In this document: piece after piece, positions 35,193 through 44,916 of the stretch
Layout of the letters: every line of letters begins with the position of its first letter
How positions within the stretch are numbered: position 1 is the stretch's first letter
NCBI GenBank assembly: GCA_021772515.1
Contig: JAJFLU010000015.1
Span: forward strand, 25,376 to 89,375
DNA: 64,000 nucleotides
Direction of reading: 5' to 3'
From: Opitutales bacterium
GTDB taxonomy: Bacteria; Verrucomicrobiota; Verrucomicrobiia; Opitutales; UBA2987
The notes under the pieces: model-generated
Databases searched by the model: none
The model's input: the letters and a program-made list of their open reading frames with translations, nothing else
Told to the model about the DNA's origin: nothing
Made by a program: the position numbers and the translations under genes

Positions 35193-35405
35193 TCAACTGC
35201 CGGGACGCGCGAGTTTGGTGAGGAGTGTCACCACATTGTAAACGGAATAGTCTGAGAGTGTAATAAATGCGCCGAGCAGGATAATGGCGATGATGACCAC
35301 CACCGTGGATTTGCGCAACTCGGCCAAGGTAGGCCAGGAGGCCTTTTTTACCTCGGCAACGGTTTCACCGGCAAATATGCGTAATGTTCGAAACGGATTG
35401 GCCAT
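35193..35405 (-). CDS. secE: Protein translocase subunit SecE
   Basis: This short form has 70 residues with one membrane helix (STVVVIIAIILLGAFITLSD) preceded by the conserved amphipathic helix FAGETVAEVKKASWPTLAEL. SecE clamps SecY. It is flanked by tRNA-Trp and nusG, as in the tufB-type cluster of many bacteria. Confidence 0.95.
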   Translation of the reverse strand: MANPFRTLRIFAGETVAEVKKASWPTLAELRKSTVVVIIAIILLGAFITLSDYSVYNVVTLLTKLARPGS

Positions 35406-35503
35406 GAGTTGACTTGGTGCGGACAGGAATGAGTTTGAGCCGATTTCGGAAAATCAGTTTTGCTATTTTTGTTTAATCTTTCTTTCTGGTGTGAGGTGGA
35501 GCT

Positions 35504-35579
35504 TGGCAGGGCAGGAGGGACTCGAACCCCCAACCCTCGGTTTTGGAGACCGATGCTCTACCGATTGAGCCACTGCCCT
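35504..35579 (-). tRNA. tRNA-Trp (anticodon CCA)
   Basis: The minus strand folds as a full cloverleaf of 76 nt with an encoded CCA end. The acceptor arms AGGGCAG and CTGCCCT pair perfectly. The anticodon loop CTCCAAA gives CCA, and the T-loop GTTCGAGTC is standard. It lies between tuf and secE, the normal position for this tRNA in tufB-type clusters. Confidence 0.97.
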
Positions 35580-35734
35580 AGGGTTGTAATGAGATTCAAT
35601 GCCGAATGCGAATATGTGCTGATGCTAAAACTGTTTAATCGTTCCCCATTATTAATGGTTCGGTATAACAATGAGAAAAGCCGGGGGCCGCGCAGGTGGC
35701 GGATTTCCGGCTAAACTCGAAGGTTAATGTATAA

Positions 35735-36925
<1,191 letters not shown>

Positions 36926-37100
36926 GTCTATTTATCAAGTCAGGTTGGTTTTTCGCAAGAAATTGAGTGTTAAAACACTTATTTACTACTAAAATTAAAA
37001 TGGATCGCTGGAATTTTAAGATATAGAATCTATCTATAGTGTGGTTTAAATTATTGTGGAATATTTCTGAAAGATTGGAATTGTTTCGTATTTCGGGAGG

Positions 37101-37176
<76 letters not shown>

Positions 37177-37238
37177 ATAAAATTGACATCAATTGCAGCA
37201 TAAGCCGGTGGAAAGGACAGGTAAAACCCAGCAATTTG

Positions 37239-37244
37239 ATTATA
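37239..37244 (-). promoter_or_regulatory. Candidate -10 box upstream of tRNA-Thr
   Basis: The minus strand has a perfect TATAAT about 63 nt upstream of the tRNA-Thr start. The matching -35 at 17-nt spacing is poor (TTAGTA). A second weak pair (TTTACC, 17 nt, TATGCT) lies closer. The whole super-cluster starts here, so a strong promoter is expected, but I cannot choose between them. Confidence 0.35.
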
Positions 37245-37312
37245 GGAGAAATTCCCGTCAATACTAATATTCAAAATATTTTCCCTATCTCCTATCAAAT
37301 AAATCGCCTCTG

Positions 37313-37327
37313 CCCCCGCAGGGGGGG
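37313..37327 (-). terminator. Possible terminator after the TonB-like gene
   Basis: The 291-nt gap between the TonB-like gene and tRNA-Thr contains CCCCC, a GCA loop and a run of seven G. This gives a short, very GC-rich stem. No clear T-run follows on the minus strand, so it is only a weak terminator candidate. The rest of the gap holds no convincing gene. Confidence 0.3.
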
Positions 37328-37467
37328 ACGGGTCGGGCTGGTGGGCCGCATCGGCCATATGTATAAAAGAACAAAAGAGCACCGCAAGGTATGGGTGAAG
37401 ACCCTGTGCGCAAGTCTTTTTTGCATTTTTTACCTACCGGGCCTCATGGGTGTCTGATTTCTCCGTA

Positions 37468-38220
37468 TTAGGGGCCGAAAGTTACCTTGTAGTAACCGGG
37501 ATCTAAACCGGCCATTAGAAATGGTGTCGCCAGGTATTCCCGTAAGGCTTGATCGGTTACCGGAGACCCCGAGCCTTTCACCAGGAGTGGATCGCCAATC
37601 AGACCCGAAACATCGATAATAACCTGAAAAGTCACCCACGAGAGGAGGTCCTGGGTATATTCCGCCAGATCGGGCGGCAAATCCTTTTCCCTGGCGACCT
37701 GCCCCGATCCGGCTTTTCGCATTTCAAGGAATCCTGCTCGTTGAGGGACTTTGAGGATGGCCCGCTCGCGCCTCCCCAAGATGGAGAAAAGGTTTTCGTT
37801 TTCGTAATCGAGGGCATCCCGCGGGCGACGCATAAGGGGTTGAGATTGCTCGAATAATACGGCTGGCGGCTGAGTTGAAAGTGAGATAATTGGCTTGAAG
37901 GGCTCGAAAAGCGGCTCGATCTCACGTTCGAGGGCGAGGTTTCCCAAGTCGGGGGCATAATTCCATGCGGTCGGTAGAAATAGCGGTGTGGGGTCAAATA
38001 ATTCCCCATAGGACAAGATCTCGCCTTGGTTGCCGGCATCAAATCCAACGGGCGGGAATCTGAGATAGGGTTCGGGAAAGGAAGTTGCCGAAGTGGAAAA
38101 TGATACCACCCGGAGAAATGAAAAAGCTGCCAAATGGAGGAGAAGCCCCGCTGCCACGGCTATCTTCATTTGGGGAGTCAGTGTCAGCCTGAACCCGTGT
38201 GATTTTTTTCGGTTTTTCAC
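37468..38220 (-). CDS. TonB-like energy transducer
   Basis: This 250-residue protein has a single N-terminal membrane helix (about 19-38, IAVAAGLLLHLAAFSFLRVV), a Pro/Phe-rich spacer, and a C-terminal domain of alternating strands (VTFQVIIDVSGLIGDPLLVKG, then ALREYLATPFLMAG) like TonB or TolA. It overlaps the ExbD stop by 4 nt. With ExbB and ExbD it should carry proton-motive energy to outer-membrane receptors. Sequence identity to TonB is low; the call relies on architecture and neighbours. Confidence 0.75.
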   Translation of the reverse strand: MKNRKKSHGFRLTLTPQMKIAVAAGLLLHLAAFSFLRVVSFSTSATSFPEPYLRFPPVGFDAGNQGEILSYGELFDPTPLFLPTAWNYAPDLGNLALEREIEPLFEPFKPIISLSTQPPAVLFEQSQPLMRRPRDALDYENENLFSILGRRERAILKVPQRAGFLEMRKAGSGQVAREKDLPPDLAEYTQDLLSWVTFQVIIDVSGLIGDPLLVKGSGSPVTDQALREYLATPFLMAGLDPGYYKVTFGP

Positions 38221-38687
38221 GGAACGGATCCCGGTTTTGAGGAGAGGAATTCTTCTCTTTCGCGTTTTTCATCGGTTGCCAATTGAACTTTCCCGAAACC
38301 CGCCTTCCGTGCCATGTCGCAGATACGCAGGATGCTCTGCATGTCCACGCTTTTGTCCGCTTTTACCAGAAGGGCTGCCCCATCGGTCTTCCTCGGTCGC
38401 ACAAATTGATCCAGTTTTTCACCGAGGGCTTCGATGCGGAAAATCTCGCCCTCGAATAGCAAAATATCATTGTCGCGCACGGTGAGAACCGCCGGGGTGG
38501 GTAAACCGGTGCGGGCCAGGGAATCTACTTCAGAGAGATCGATGGCCACTCCGGGTGCGAATACAAACCGGGAGCTATAGAGAGTAAAAAAGAGCCCGAT
38601 CAGGCAAAGGTCCACGAACGAAACCAGGTTTATCCGGGTGTCCGGTTCGGGTAATTGGCGTTTCAGATCGAGGGGGCTGGTGATCAT
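38217..38687 (-). CDS. ExbD/TolR-type proton channel subunit
   Basis: The frame opens at 38738, but ATG 38685-38687 starts 1 nt after the ExbB stop and gives 156 residues. One membrane helix (about 16-40) has the conserved Asp in NLVSFVDLCLIGLFFTL, the expected proton-path residue. The periplasmic domain ends with the KADKSVDMQSILRICDMARKAG pattern typical of ExbD. It is encoded between ExbB and the TonB-like protein. Confidence 0.88.
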   Translation of the reverse strand: MITSPLDLKRQLPEPDTRINLVSFVDLCLIGLFFTLYSSRFVFAPGVAIDLSEVDSLARTGLPTPAVLTVRDNDILLFEGEIFRIEALGEKLDQFVRPRKTDGAALLVKADKSVDMQSILRICDMARKAGFGKVQLATDEKREREEFLSSKPGSVP

Positions 38688-38688
38688 G

Positions 38689-39366
38689 TCAGGATTGATC
38701 TCCGTCGGTGTTTGGTTCCGTTTCCCCGCTTTCGGCATCTTCCTCCGGGAGTTCGCGAAGGAGAAACTGCATCATGTCGTTGCCCACCCACTCCATGTCG
38801 TGGACCAATGCCCGCACCCTGCCGTGGAGAAAGTGATGCCCCACATAGGCAATTATGGCAATGGTAAGCCCGGTGGCTGTGCTGATGAGGGCCTGCCCGA
38901 ATCCGCCCGCAAGTATATCGATGGGGGCATAGGGGCCAGTTTCTTCAAATTTAAAAAAGACCTCGAGCAACCCCACAACCGTTCCGAGTAAACCAATCAG
39001 GGGAGAGATGCGGGCAATCGCGGCAATCGACCCTATTCGCTGAACCAGCAGCGGGATTTGCACCAGCGCGGCAGCTTGAATGGCCGACCGCATGCGCCAC
39101 TCGTCCTGATCGTATTCGAGGAGGGCGGCTTTGGTCACATTGGCGACCGGTCCGGGGGTTTCCTCGCAGAGAGTGAGGGCTTCCAACAGGCGGCGTTTTT
39201 TCAAGAGGTTTTTGATTCCGGCCAAAAAGTCACCGGAGCGAATTTGTCCCTTATGTAGATAGAGTGTGCGCTCGAAAAACAGGATCACTCCCAACAAACT
39301 GAGAAAAAGCATGGGCCACATGAGGGGGCCGCCTTTTTCAATCAGGGATAGGTCGAAGTATTTCAT
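38689..39366 (-). CDS. ExbB/TolQ/MotA-type proton channel subunit
   Basis: This 225-residue protein has three membrane segments: one near the N-terminus (MLFLSLLGVILFFE), then IARISPLIGLLGTVVGLLEVF and GFGQALISTATGLTIAIIAYV, with the family's GLLGTV and ATGL motifs. It forms the pentameric ring around ExbD. It lies 8 nt downstream of the TPR gene, so the four genes are one operon. Confidence 0.92.
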   Translation of the reverse strand: MKYFDLSLIEKGGPLMWPMLFLSLLGVILFFERTLYLHKGQIRSGDFLAGIKNLLKKRRLLEALTLCEETPGPVANVTKAALLEYDQDEWRMRSAIQAAALVQIPLLVQRIGSIAAIARISPLIGLLGTVVGLLEVFFKFEETGPYAPIDILAGGFGQALISTATGLTIAIIAYVGHHFLHGRVRALVHDMEWVGNDMMQFLLRELPEEDAESGETEPNTDGDQS

Positions 39367-39374
39367 AGTCGCGC

Positions 39375-42017
39375 TTAATTCCGGGGTTGGGAAAATCTTT
39401 CAATTTTTGCCTCAGCCAAAGACTGGCCGGGCAGACCGTAGGCGGAAACGAGGGCGTAGGTCTCACGGGCTTCCTCGTAACGCTTCTGCCCCTCGAAAAT
39501 TTCTCCCAACTTGAAAATCAGACGGGCCTGCCAGTAGCGGCCTCTGGCGCCGAGACTGGCGGCGGCTTGGGAATCTTTCAAAAAGCGATTGAGGATCATG
39601 GTGTAAACGCCTTGGGCGAGGTCACCCCGGCCTCGTTTTTCTTCTGCAAACCCCCATTTGAACCCCGCTTCGACCCTGAGATCGACGGGGAGATTGGATA
39701 GATCGACGAGTCTTTGGAGAGTGGCAATCGCCTCATCCAGCCGGGCGGTATTGCGGCTTGCCTGGGCCAGCAGGCAGTCGGCCCGGGAGATTTCCGCCCG
39801 AAAGCGGTCGGGGTGCTCCGGAAACTGGTTGATGAGCAATTCGTAGATATTGAGGGCGTCGCCAAAGGCATTGAGTTCGCGGGAGAGGTCGGCCTGTTTC
39901 AGTCTGGCGTAGTAAACGAGCTCGTGATCGGGATAGACGCGAACCAGGCGTTCGAGGATTCCGAGGGCATCCTGGTAGGTGGTGGCAATACCTCTTTGCT
40001 CGGCATTGTGGGCGGCCTCCCAGAGGGCAACGGGGGCGTATTCACTATCCGGGGCGTCATCCGCGAGGTCGATGAGCCGTTGCTGGGCCTCGACGGTGCG
40101 GTTGACGGAGGCATAATGTCGAGCTTCGATGAGGTAGGATAAAATATGGGGTTCGGTTCCGGGATAGCCGTCGCCCAATTGCCTAAAAATGGCCAACCCC
40201 TGTTCAATTAGACCTAGGGCGAAATAGGCCTGTCCCTGGAGCAAAAGTGTCCGGCTGACCAGTTGATCCCTGAGACTCTCCTCCACGGTGTCGCCCTCCG
40301 ATTGGTCCAAGGTGGCGATAATGCGTTGGCAGAGTTCGGGGGTGTCGCCGAGCCGCCGGGCCTCAAGGGAAAGCTGGGCATAGAGCCACATCAGCCGGAG
40401 GCGCAGTTCGGTCGGCACGGCGGTGGACTCCCGTTCGCTCAAGAGAACCCGCAGTCTTTCAAAGGCTTCATCGATTTGCCCCGCAGCCTTCATTTTGCTG
40501 ACCAGATTCCATTCCGCCCGCCAGCGCAGGAGGGGATCCGCGCCCTCCTCCCCTGCGGCTTCGTCCAATCGGGCGACGGCAGCGCTGAAATCACCGGCGC
40601 CAATTTCAGAAAGGACTCGCTGGTAATGGATCGGGCTTCGCGAGCCGCCATCCGGGGCTTCCTGCAAAGCGGCCGCATAGGCATCGGTGGCATTTTCGTA
40701 GTCCCTGTTCAAGAAGTAGCAGTCCGCCATCAAGGTGGCAAGGCGGGCCTTGTTGGGGCCATCGGGCAGGAGGGCGCGAAGCTGGCTCAGGTATCCGGCG
40801 GCCATGCGGTATCGGGGCGGTTCCCTATTCCAGGAAATGTAGGCCAGCAATCGAAGGGCGCTTTTCGAGAGCGGAGAACCCGGAAACAGGGCGAGAAGGC
40901 TGCTGGCATCGGCCTCCGCCTGATTCATCCGGTTGTTGGATAGTTCGAGATTGGCTCGCAGGAAATAAAGTTCATCCAAAAGGGGGTGGTTGGTGGGGCG
41001 GTCGATCAAATCGTTTAAAAGCGCACCCACATCCTCGGTTTGGGAGGTATCGAGAGCCTGTCGAACGAGCAGGTGAAGGGCCGCCCGCTGTAATTCCGGA
41101 TTGCCGTCTTTACCCAGCAAGTCCCCGAGGGCCTTTTTTCCTCTTGGGGTAGTCTCCCCGGCAATCAGCCCCAAAAGCAATAATACCTGGTCCTCGAGGT
41201 CGCCTTCCTTGATCGACTCGAATCGCAAAAGTTCCTCCAGCAAATCGGCGGCTTCGCCCTTGCGGCCCAGTTCATCGAGCACGACGGCGTAAACCTGAGC
41301 ATATTGAAAACCTTCACGACGACCGAGATTTGCCTCCAGATTTGAACGTAAATCGGTCGCTAAATCCTCGGTGGCCTGACCGGAGAACAGGCGATTGCGA
41401 AAGAGGATTTCGTCAAAACGGGTTCGCTGGGCGCTGGTGAGGCCCGATTGGCGCGCCTGTTGGAAATAGCTTTCGGCCAATTCGAAATTTTGCTGGTCGG
41501 AGGCGAGCAATCCGTTGAGCAAATAATGCCAGGCCCGTTCGGAGGGGTCCACCTGCTCGACCGGGAGATTTTGGAGGATCTGGCCGGTTGCCGCCGAATC
41601 ACCCGATTCATAGGCCAATATGGCGGCCCTCAGCCGGTAGGTGGCCTCGCCCTTGCCCTCATACAGATCAAGAATTTCGCCGGCTTCCTCGAAACGGGTC
41701 ACCCCGATAAGGGCGGAGGTGAGGAGAAGGATGACCTCCTGCCGGGCCTCTGGCTCGATGGAGGGGGATTCCAGGGCCTCCCTGTAAAGGCTTGCCGCGA
41801 GGTCGGGAAAACCGCCTTCGAGGGCATCGCGGGCAGCCCCGAGTTTCCAGCCGAGGGAGATTCGCTCCGTGCGCTGGGTGTCAAAATCGCCGTTGGCCAG
41901 CGGGATTTCCTGACCGACCCCGGTGCTGGCGATTCCCGGCAGCAATAATCCGAAAATCAATATTGCGACAACTCCGGTTGGACGGGGGGAAGAATGTTTT
42001 TGGGCGAACCTTTGCAT
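39375..42017 (-). CDS. Exported TPR-repeat protein of the ExbBD/TonB operon
   Basis: This 880-residue protein has a signal peptide (about 1-37, hydrophobic VVAILIFGLLLPGIA). The rest is helical tandem repeats, with recurring patterns such as YFLNRDYENATDAYAAALQ and LAESYFQQARQSG. No enzyme domain is visible. TPR proteins paired with ExbB-ExbD-TonB occur in Bacteroidota and Planctomycetes-type bacteria, where their role is poorly known. It is the first gene of the operon and is divergent from the MscS gene. Confidence 0.85.
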   Translation of the reverse strand: MQRFAQKHSSPRPTGVVAILIFGLLLPGIASTGVGQEIPLANGDFDTQRTERISLGWKLGAARDALEGGFPDLAASLYREALESPSIEPEARQEVILLLTSALIGVTRFEEAGEILDLYEGKGEATYRLRAAILAYESGDSAATGQILQNLPVEQVDPSERAWHYLLNGLLASDQQNFELAESYFQQARQSGLTSAQRTRFDEILFRNRLFSGQATEDLATDLRSNLEANLGRREGFQYAQVYAVVLDELGRKGEAADLLEELLRFESIKEGDLEDQVLLLLGLIAGETTPRGKKALGDLLGKDGNPELQRAALHLLVRQALDTSQTEDVGALLNDLIDRPTNHPLLDELYFLRANLELSNNRMNQAEADASSLLALFPGSPLSKSALRLLAYISWNREPPRYRMAAGYLSQLRALLPDGPNKARLATLMADCYFLNRDYENATDAYAAALQEAPDGGSRSPIHYQRVLSEIGAGDFSAAVARLDEAAGEEGADPLLRWRAEWNLVSKMKAAGQIDEAFERLRVLLSERESTAVPTELRLRLMWLYAQLSLEARRLGDTPELCQRIIATLDQSEGDTVEESLRDQLVSRTLLLQGQAYFALGLIEQGLAIFRQLGDGYPGTEPHILSYLIEARHYASVNRTVEAQQRLIDLADDAPDSEYAPVALWEAAHNAEQRGIATTYQDALGILERLVRVYPDHELVYYARLKQADLSRELNAFGDALNIYELLINQFPEHPDRFRAEISRADCLLAQASRNTARLDEAIATLQRLVDLSNLPVDLRVEAGFKWGFAEEKRGRGDLAQGVYTMILNRFLKDSQAAASLGARGRYWQARLIFKLGEIFEGQKRYEEARETYALVSAYGLPGQSLAEAKIERFSQPRN

Positions 42018-42106
42018 TTACAACAGGGAATAAACATTTTATTGATTGAGTGAATTTGCAAGAACATCCGTTCCTCCCAGCGGTTTACTGACTCTATAAA
42101 ATTAAA

Positions 42107-43405
42107 ATGGCATTCACTATCTTCAATCCGCAAAGCCTGCTACAGCTTCAGGGCATTACTCTGGATGATTTATACTGGCAGGGGCCGCTCGTGGCGCTTC
42201 TCTATGTGGCCGCAAGGCTGGTTAAAAAGTGGGTGACTTCACCCGATCGCGGTAAGAAGCCCCCTCCCGGCTTTGTTTGCTGGAGGCGAGAAAATGCGGA
42301 ATTTTTGTGGTTGTTCGGATTTTTGACCGTTGTTGGTGGGCTGGGCATCTTTCTTGAAGCGCCGCTGGAGTTGGTGCAGGCCGCCTGGGCTCTGACCGGG
42401 CTCTGGTTAATCGTCATCATGCTGGCCGCCTATTCGCGGAACCGAATCGTGGTCCGCTTGATCGCCCTCGTCCTTTACCTGATGATCGCTTTGCACCTTC
42501 TCGGCTGGCTGGAGGTGACGGTGGATTTCCTCGAAAATTTGCAACTAACCCTCGGGAAGGCAAATATCTCGGCCTTTGGTGTGCTCACGGGCGCGTTTGT
42601 GCTGATTGTCATGCTATGGTTCGTGCAGATTGCCTCCCGCCTGGTTGACAACCGCATAAAAGCGATCGACAGCCTGAGTTCCTCGGTCAAGGTGCTCATC
42701 GGCAAGGCGGTGAAAATCGTGTTTCTGGCGGCGGCGTTCCTGATTGCCGTGGATTCGATGGGGGTGGACCTGACAGTGCTGACGGTGCTTGGAGGCGGCC
42801 TCGGCGTGGGCATCGGTTTCGGTTTGCAGAAGGTGATATCGAACCTCGTCAGCGGCTTTATCCTGCTGACCGATAAATCGATCAAACCGGGGGACGTTAT
42901 TGAAATCGATAATACCTATGGGTGGATCAATAACTTGAGCGCCCGCTATGTCTCGATCATCACCCGCGATGGCACCGAGCATCTCATTCCCAACGAAAAT
43001 CTGATCACGCAAAAGGTCATCAACTGGTCGTTCACCAACAATCTCGTGCGGCTGCGGATTCCCATTGGTATTTCCTACGATTCGGATGTCAAAAAGGCGC
43101 GAGAACTGGTCTTGCAGGCGGCCAATAATGAAAACCGCGCCCTCAAAGATCCATGCCCGATGTGTCACCTGGTAGAATTTGGCGACAGCTCAATCAATCT
43201 CGAAGCACGCATTTGGATAAAGGATCCAAGCAACGGCGTAACCAATATCAAAAGTGCCATAATGCTCGATGTGTGGGACCTTTTTAAAGAAAACAATATC
43301 GAAATCCCCTACCCCCAACGTGACCTCCATATAAAATCCGTCGCGGACAAGAATCCCTTTTCCAACCAGCAAATACCCGACAACTCAGAACCAACAAACG
43401 ACTAA
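42107..43405 (+). CDS. MscS-family mechanosensitive channel
   Basis: This 432-residue protein has about five membrane segments. The pore helix is Gly/Ala-rich, VLGGGLGVGIGFGLQKVISN, followed by LVSGFILLTDKSIKPGDVIE, the beta-domain signature. The cytoplasmic cage ends with EIPYPQRDLHI. The domain order is that of small-conductance channels that relieve osmotic pressure. It is divergent from the TPR operon across 89 nt. Confidence 0.93.
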   Translation: MAFTIFNPQSLLQLQGITLDDLYWQGPLVALLYVAARLVKKWVTSPDRGKKPPPGFVCWRRENAEFLWLFGFLTVVGGLGIFLEAPLELVQAAWALTGLWLIVIMLAAYSRNRIVVRLIALVLYLMIALHLLGWLEVTVDFLENLQLTLGKANISAFGVLTGAFVLIVMLWFVQIASRLVDNRIKAIDSLSSSVKVLIGKAVKIVFLAAAFLIAVDSMGVDLTVLTVLGGGLGVGIGFGLQKVISNLVSGFILLTDKSIKPGDVIEIDNTYGWINNLSARYVSIITRDGTEHLIPNENLITQKVINWSFTNNLVRLRIPIGISYDSDVKKARELVLQAANNENRALKDPCPMCHLVEFGDSSINLEARIWIKDPSNGVTNIKSAIMLDVWDLFKENNIEIPYPQRDLHIKSVADKNPFSNQQIPDNSEPTND

Positions 43406-43471
43406 TTATAGCCGAAATATGATGCCTCCACAAATTCCGATAAATAAATAGATAATTAGTTAATAGATTAA

Positions 43472-43507
43472 TTTAACCACAGATTGCACAGATTTACACA
43501 GATAAAG
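43472..43507 (+). repeat. Dispersed ACCACRGATT-type repeat, copy 1
   Basis: The repeat reads TTTAACCACAGATTGCACAG then ATTTACACAGATAAAGA. The reverse complement of 53462-53497 has the same layout, differing mainly by A/G changes. Short repeats of this look are scattered between genes in several environmental phyla. It lies in the spacer after the MscS gene and has no coding potential. Confidence 0.65.
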
Positions 43508-43542
43508 ATCGAAGTGGTTGAAAGTATGCCTAATGAATACTT

Positions 43543-43899
43543 TTAATTGTCTATCTTTATTCCGCACCAAGGGCAAAAATCTATAGCTATATAACTAGAT
43601 CCACCATCTCTTACAGGAATTCCGTAATTACCAGAGGATGTCCTTATAAGTGTAACATCAGGGTCTTCATTTGGATCCAAGCCGCTACTAGGGTCCCGGC
43701 AAACTCTATACGCCAAATGAACGCATGGATGATCATCAAGATTTTGACCCTGTTCTTGAGCTATTTTCCCCATAGCCCAGTCCCCACATGACCGACAATC
43801 ATGGAAGTGAACCGCGTATTCCTCTGTTTCATCTGTGAGGGTGATTCGTGTAGCACCATAGTATTTGTTATACAGCTTCCTGAACGTTTCACATTCCAT
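43543..43899 (-). CDS. Hypothetical cysteine-rich protein
   Basis: This 118-residue protein has two cysteine pairs, DCRSCGDW near the middle and DFCPWCGIKIDN at the very end, which could form a zinc site. The C-terminal stretch SGNYGIPVRDGGSSYIAIDF before FCPWCG resembles small proteins of the DUF6980 kind; I am not certain. No membrane segment or signal is seen. Base composition is more AT-rich than the flanking operons, as is its neighbour. Confidence 0.65.
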   Translation of the reverse strand: MECETFRKLYNKYYGATRITLTDETEEYAVHFHDCRSCGDWAMGKIAQEQGQNLDDHPCVHLAYRVCRDPSSGLDPNEDPDVTLIRTSSGNYGIPVRDGGSSYIAIDFCPWCGIKIDN

Positions 43900-43947
43900 T
43901 AGTCGCTGATTAGAAATAAAACATTTGAGTGATGCGGCAGCGAAGTT

Positions 43948-44499
43948 TCACTTCCAAAGTCTTTTTTTGTGATCCTTTATGTCGAGTCCTGTGCGTTTGG
44001 AAACTTCTTGGATGAATGGTTCTAATTTCTCCTTTGGAATCCGTTCCTTTGGCAATAAAAATGTTACCGCTAGTTTCAGGCGAATTAGATAAAATTTTTC
44101 CAACTCAACGAGGTTTTCTATCGCAGAGTATTTCAATTTAATTTCACCATCTTCGCTGTATGAAAAAAATCTTTCCTCTTCAAGCCTCAGGATTCCTTCT
44201 GTATCCAATTCATTTTTGTATTTTTCTTCGATGTGTTTTTTGAAATGACGACAATGAAACCATTTAGCATACGTTGGGTAAAGGAAAAACCAAACAACTG
44301 AGAATACAAGAATTCCAGCTCCTATCGAATTAAATTCCTTAAAAAATGCCATTATCGCAATCAATCCATAGATCACAGGAACCAACAAACGGTTTCTTTT
44401 TCTCCGTTTCTTTTGATACTCTGACTCACCCGATTCATACATTTGAAAGGCAAGTATATCCTCTTTTTTCAAATTGAATACTATTTCATACATTCCCAT
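43948..44499 (-). CDS. YcxB-like membrane protein
   Basis: This 183-residue protein has two adjacent membrane helices (about 37-75, RLLVPVIYGLIAIMAFFKEF and AGILVFSVVWFFLYPTYA). A C-terminal soluble part follows with YSAIENLVELEKFYLIRLK and a LLPKERI segment, as in the YcxB-like C-terminal domain family. Function of that family is unknown. The gene is AT-rich with many Glu and Lys residues, unlike the neighbouring operons, which hints at later acquisition. Confidence 0.7.
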   Translation of the reverse strand: MGMYEIVFNLKKEDILAFQMYESGESEYQKKRRKRNRLLVPVIYGLIAIMAFFKEFNSIGAGILVFSVVWFFLYPTYAKWFHCRHFKKHIEEKYKNELDTEGILRLEEERFFSYSEDGEIKLKYSAIENLVELEKFYLIRLKLAVTFLLPKERIPKEKLEPFIQEVSKRTGLDIKDHKKRLWK

Positions 44500-44694
44500 G
44501 CAGAATACGTGAATGAAACTCGGTTACAATTTTAAAATATTCTTGCGATCGATATTTTCAAGGATTTTCAAATTTTCTTTTCGAATTGCTTGATTTGTAG
44601 GGATTGGTGGGTTTTTGGTGGGTCAATATGTCTCGGTTGGGGGTTTTGGGGGTATTTTTCGTACTAATTATTATTATTTTTGGGTTTTTTAGCG

Positions 44695-44721
44695 AACGCA
44701 GCCAACGCAGCCAACGCAGTC
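44695..44721 (+). repeat. Three tandem 9-bp repeats ahead of the hut promoter
   Basis: Three units of ACGCAGCCA (the last reading ACGCAGTCA) stand head to tail, ending 1 nt before the candidate -35 of the hut promoter. Placement fits a binding site for a regulator, but they might also be a dispersed repeat. No regulator gene is adjacent. Confidence 0.6.
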
Positions 44722-44722
44722 A

Positions 44723-44750
44723 TTGTGGATTTTGATTTTTTTGGTATAAT
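44723..44750 (+). promoter_or_regulatory. Candidate promoter of the hut operon
   Basis: A perfect -10 TATAAT (44745-44750) is preceded at 16 nt by TTGTGG, a weak -35. Transcription would begin near 44757, about 160 nt before hutU and almost at the ATG of the small upstream ORF. Confidence 0.5.
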
Positions 44751-44758
44751 AGGGCGTA

Positions 44759-44914
44759 ATGACGGATAAAATACAGATTTTTGTTTTTTTGCCGAAAAAA
44801 TTGGCGTTGCTTTGGTTGGGGACTTTTGCGAGGTATCTTTTTACGGGAAAGAAACTTATATATCACAGGGAACAGGGCCGGTTTTTGAAATTGGCCCGTA
44901 ATGGAGGATTTTGA
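44759..44914 (+). CDS. Small upstream ORF abutting hutU (51 aa)
   Basis: An ATG only a few bases after the predicted transcription start opens a 51-codon frame whose stop (TGA) lies 2 nt before the hutU ATG. The peptide is basic, with a hydrophobic stretch ([15 protein letters not shown]). The hutU Shine-Dalgarno GGAGG lies inside its last codons, an arrangement typical of translational coupling. It has one histidine and no histidine run, so it is not a classical His attenuator leader. It may be a chance ORF. Confidence 0.35.
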   Translation: MTDKIQIFVFLPKKLALLWLGTFARYLFTGKKLIYHREQGRFLKLARNGGF

Positions 44915-44916
44915 AA

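Noticed and set aside
44693..44721. CRISPR-like tandem repeats
   Set aside because: Units are 9 bp without spacers, so this is not a CRISPR array.
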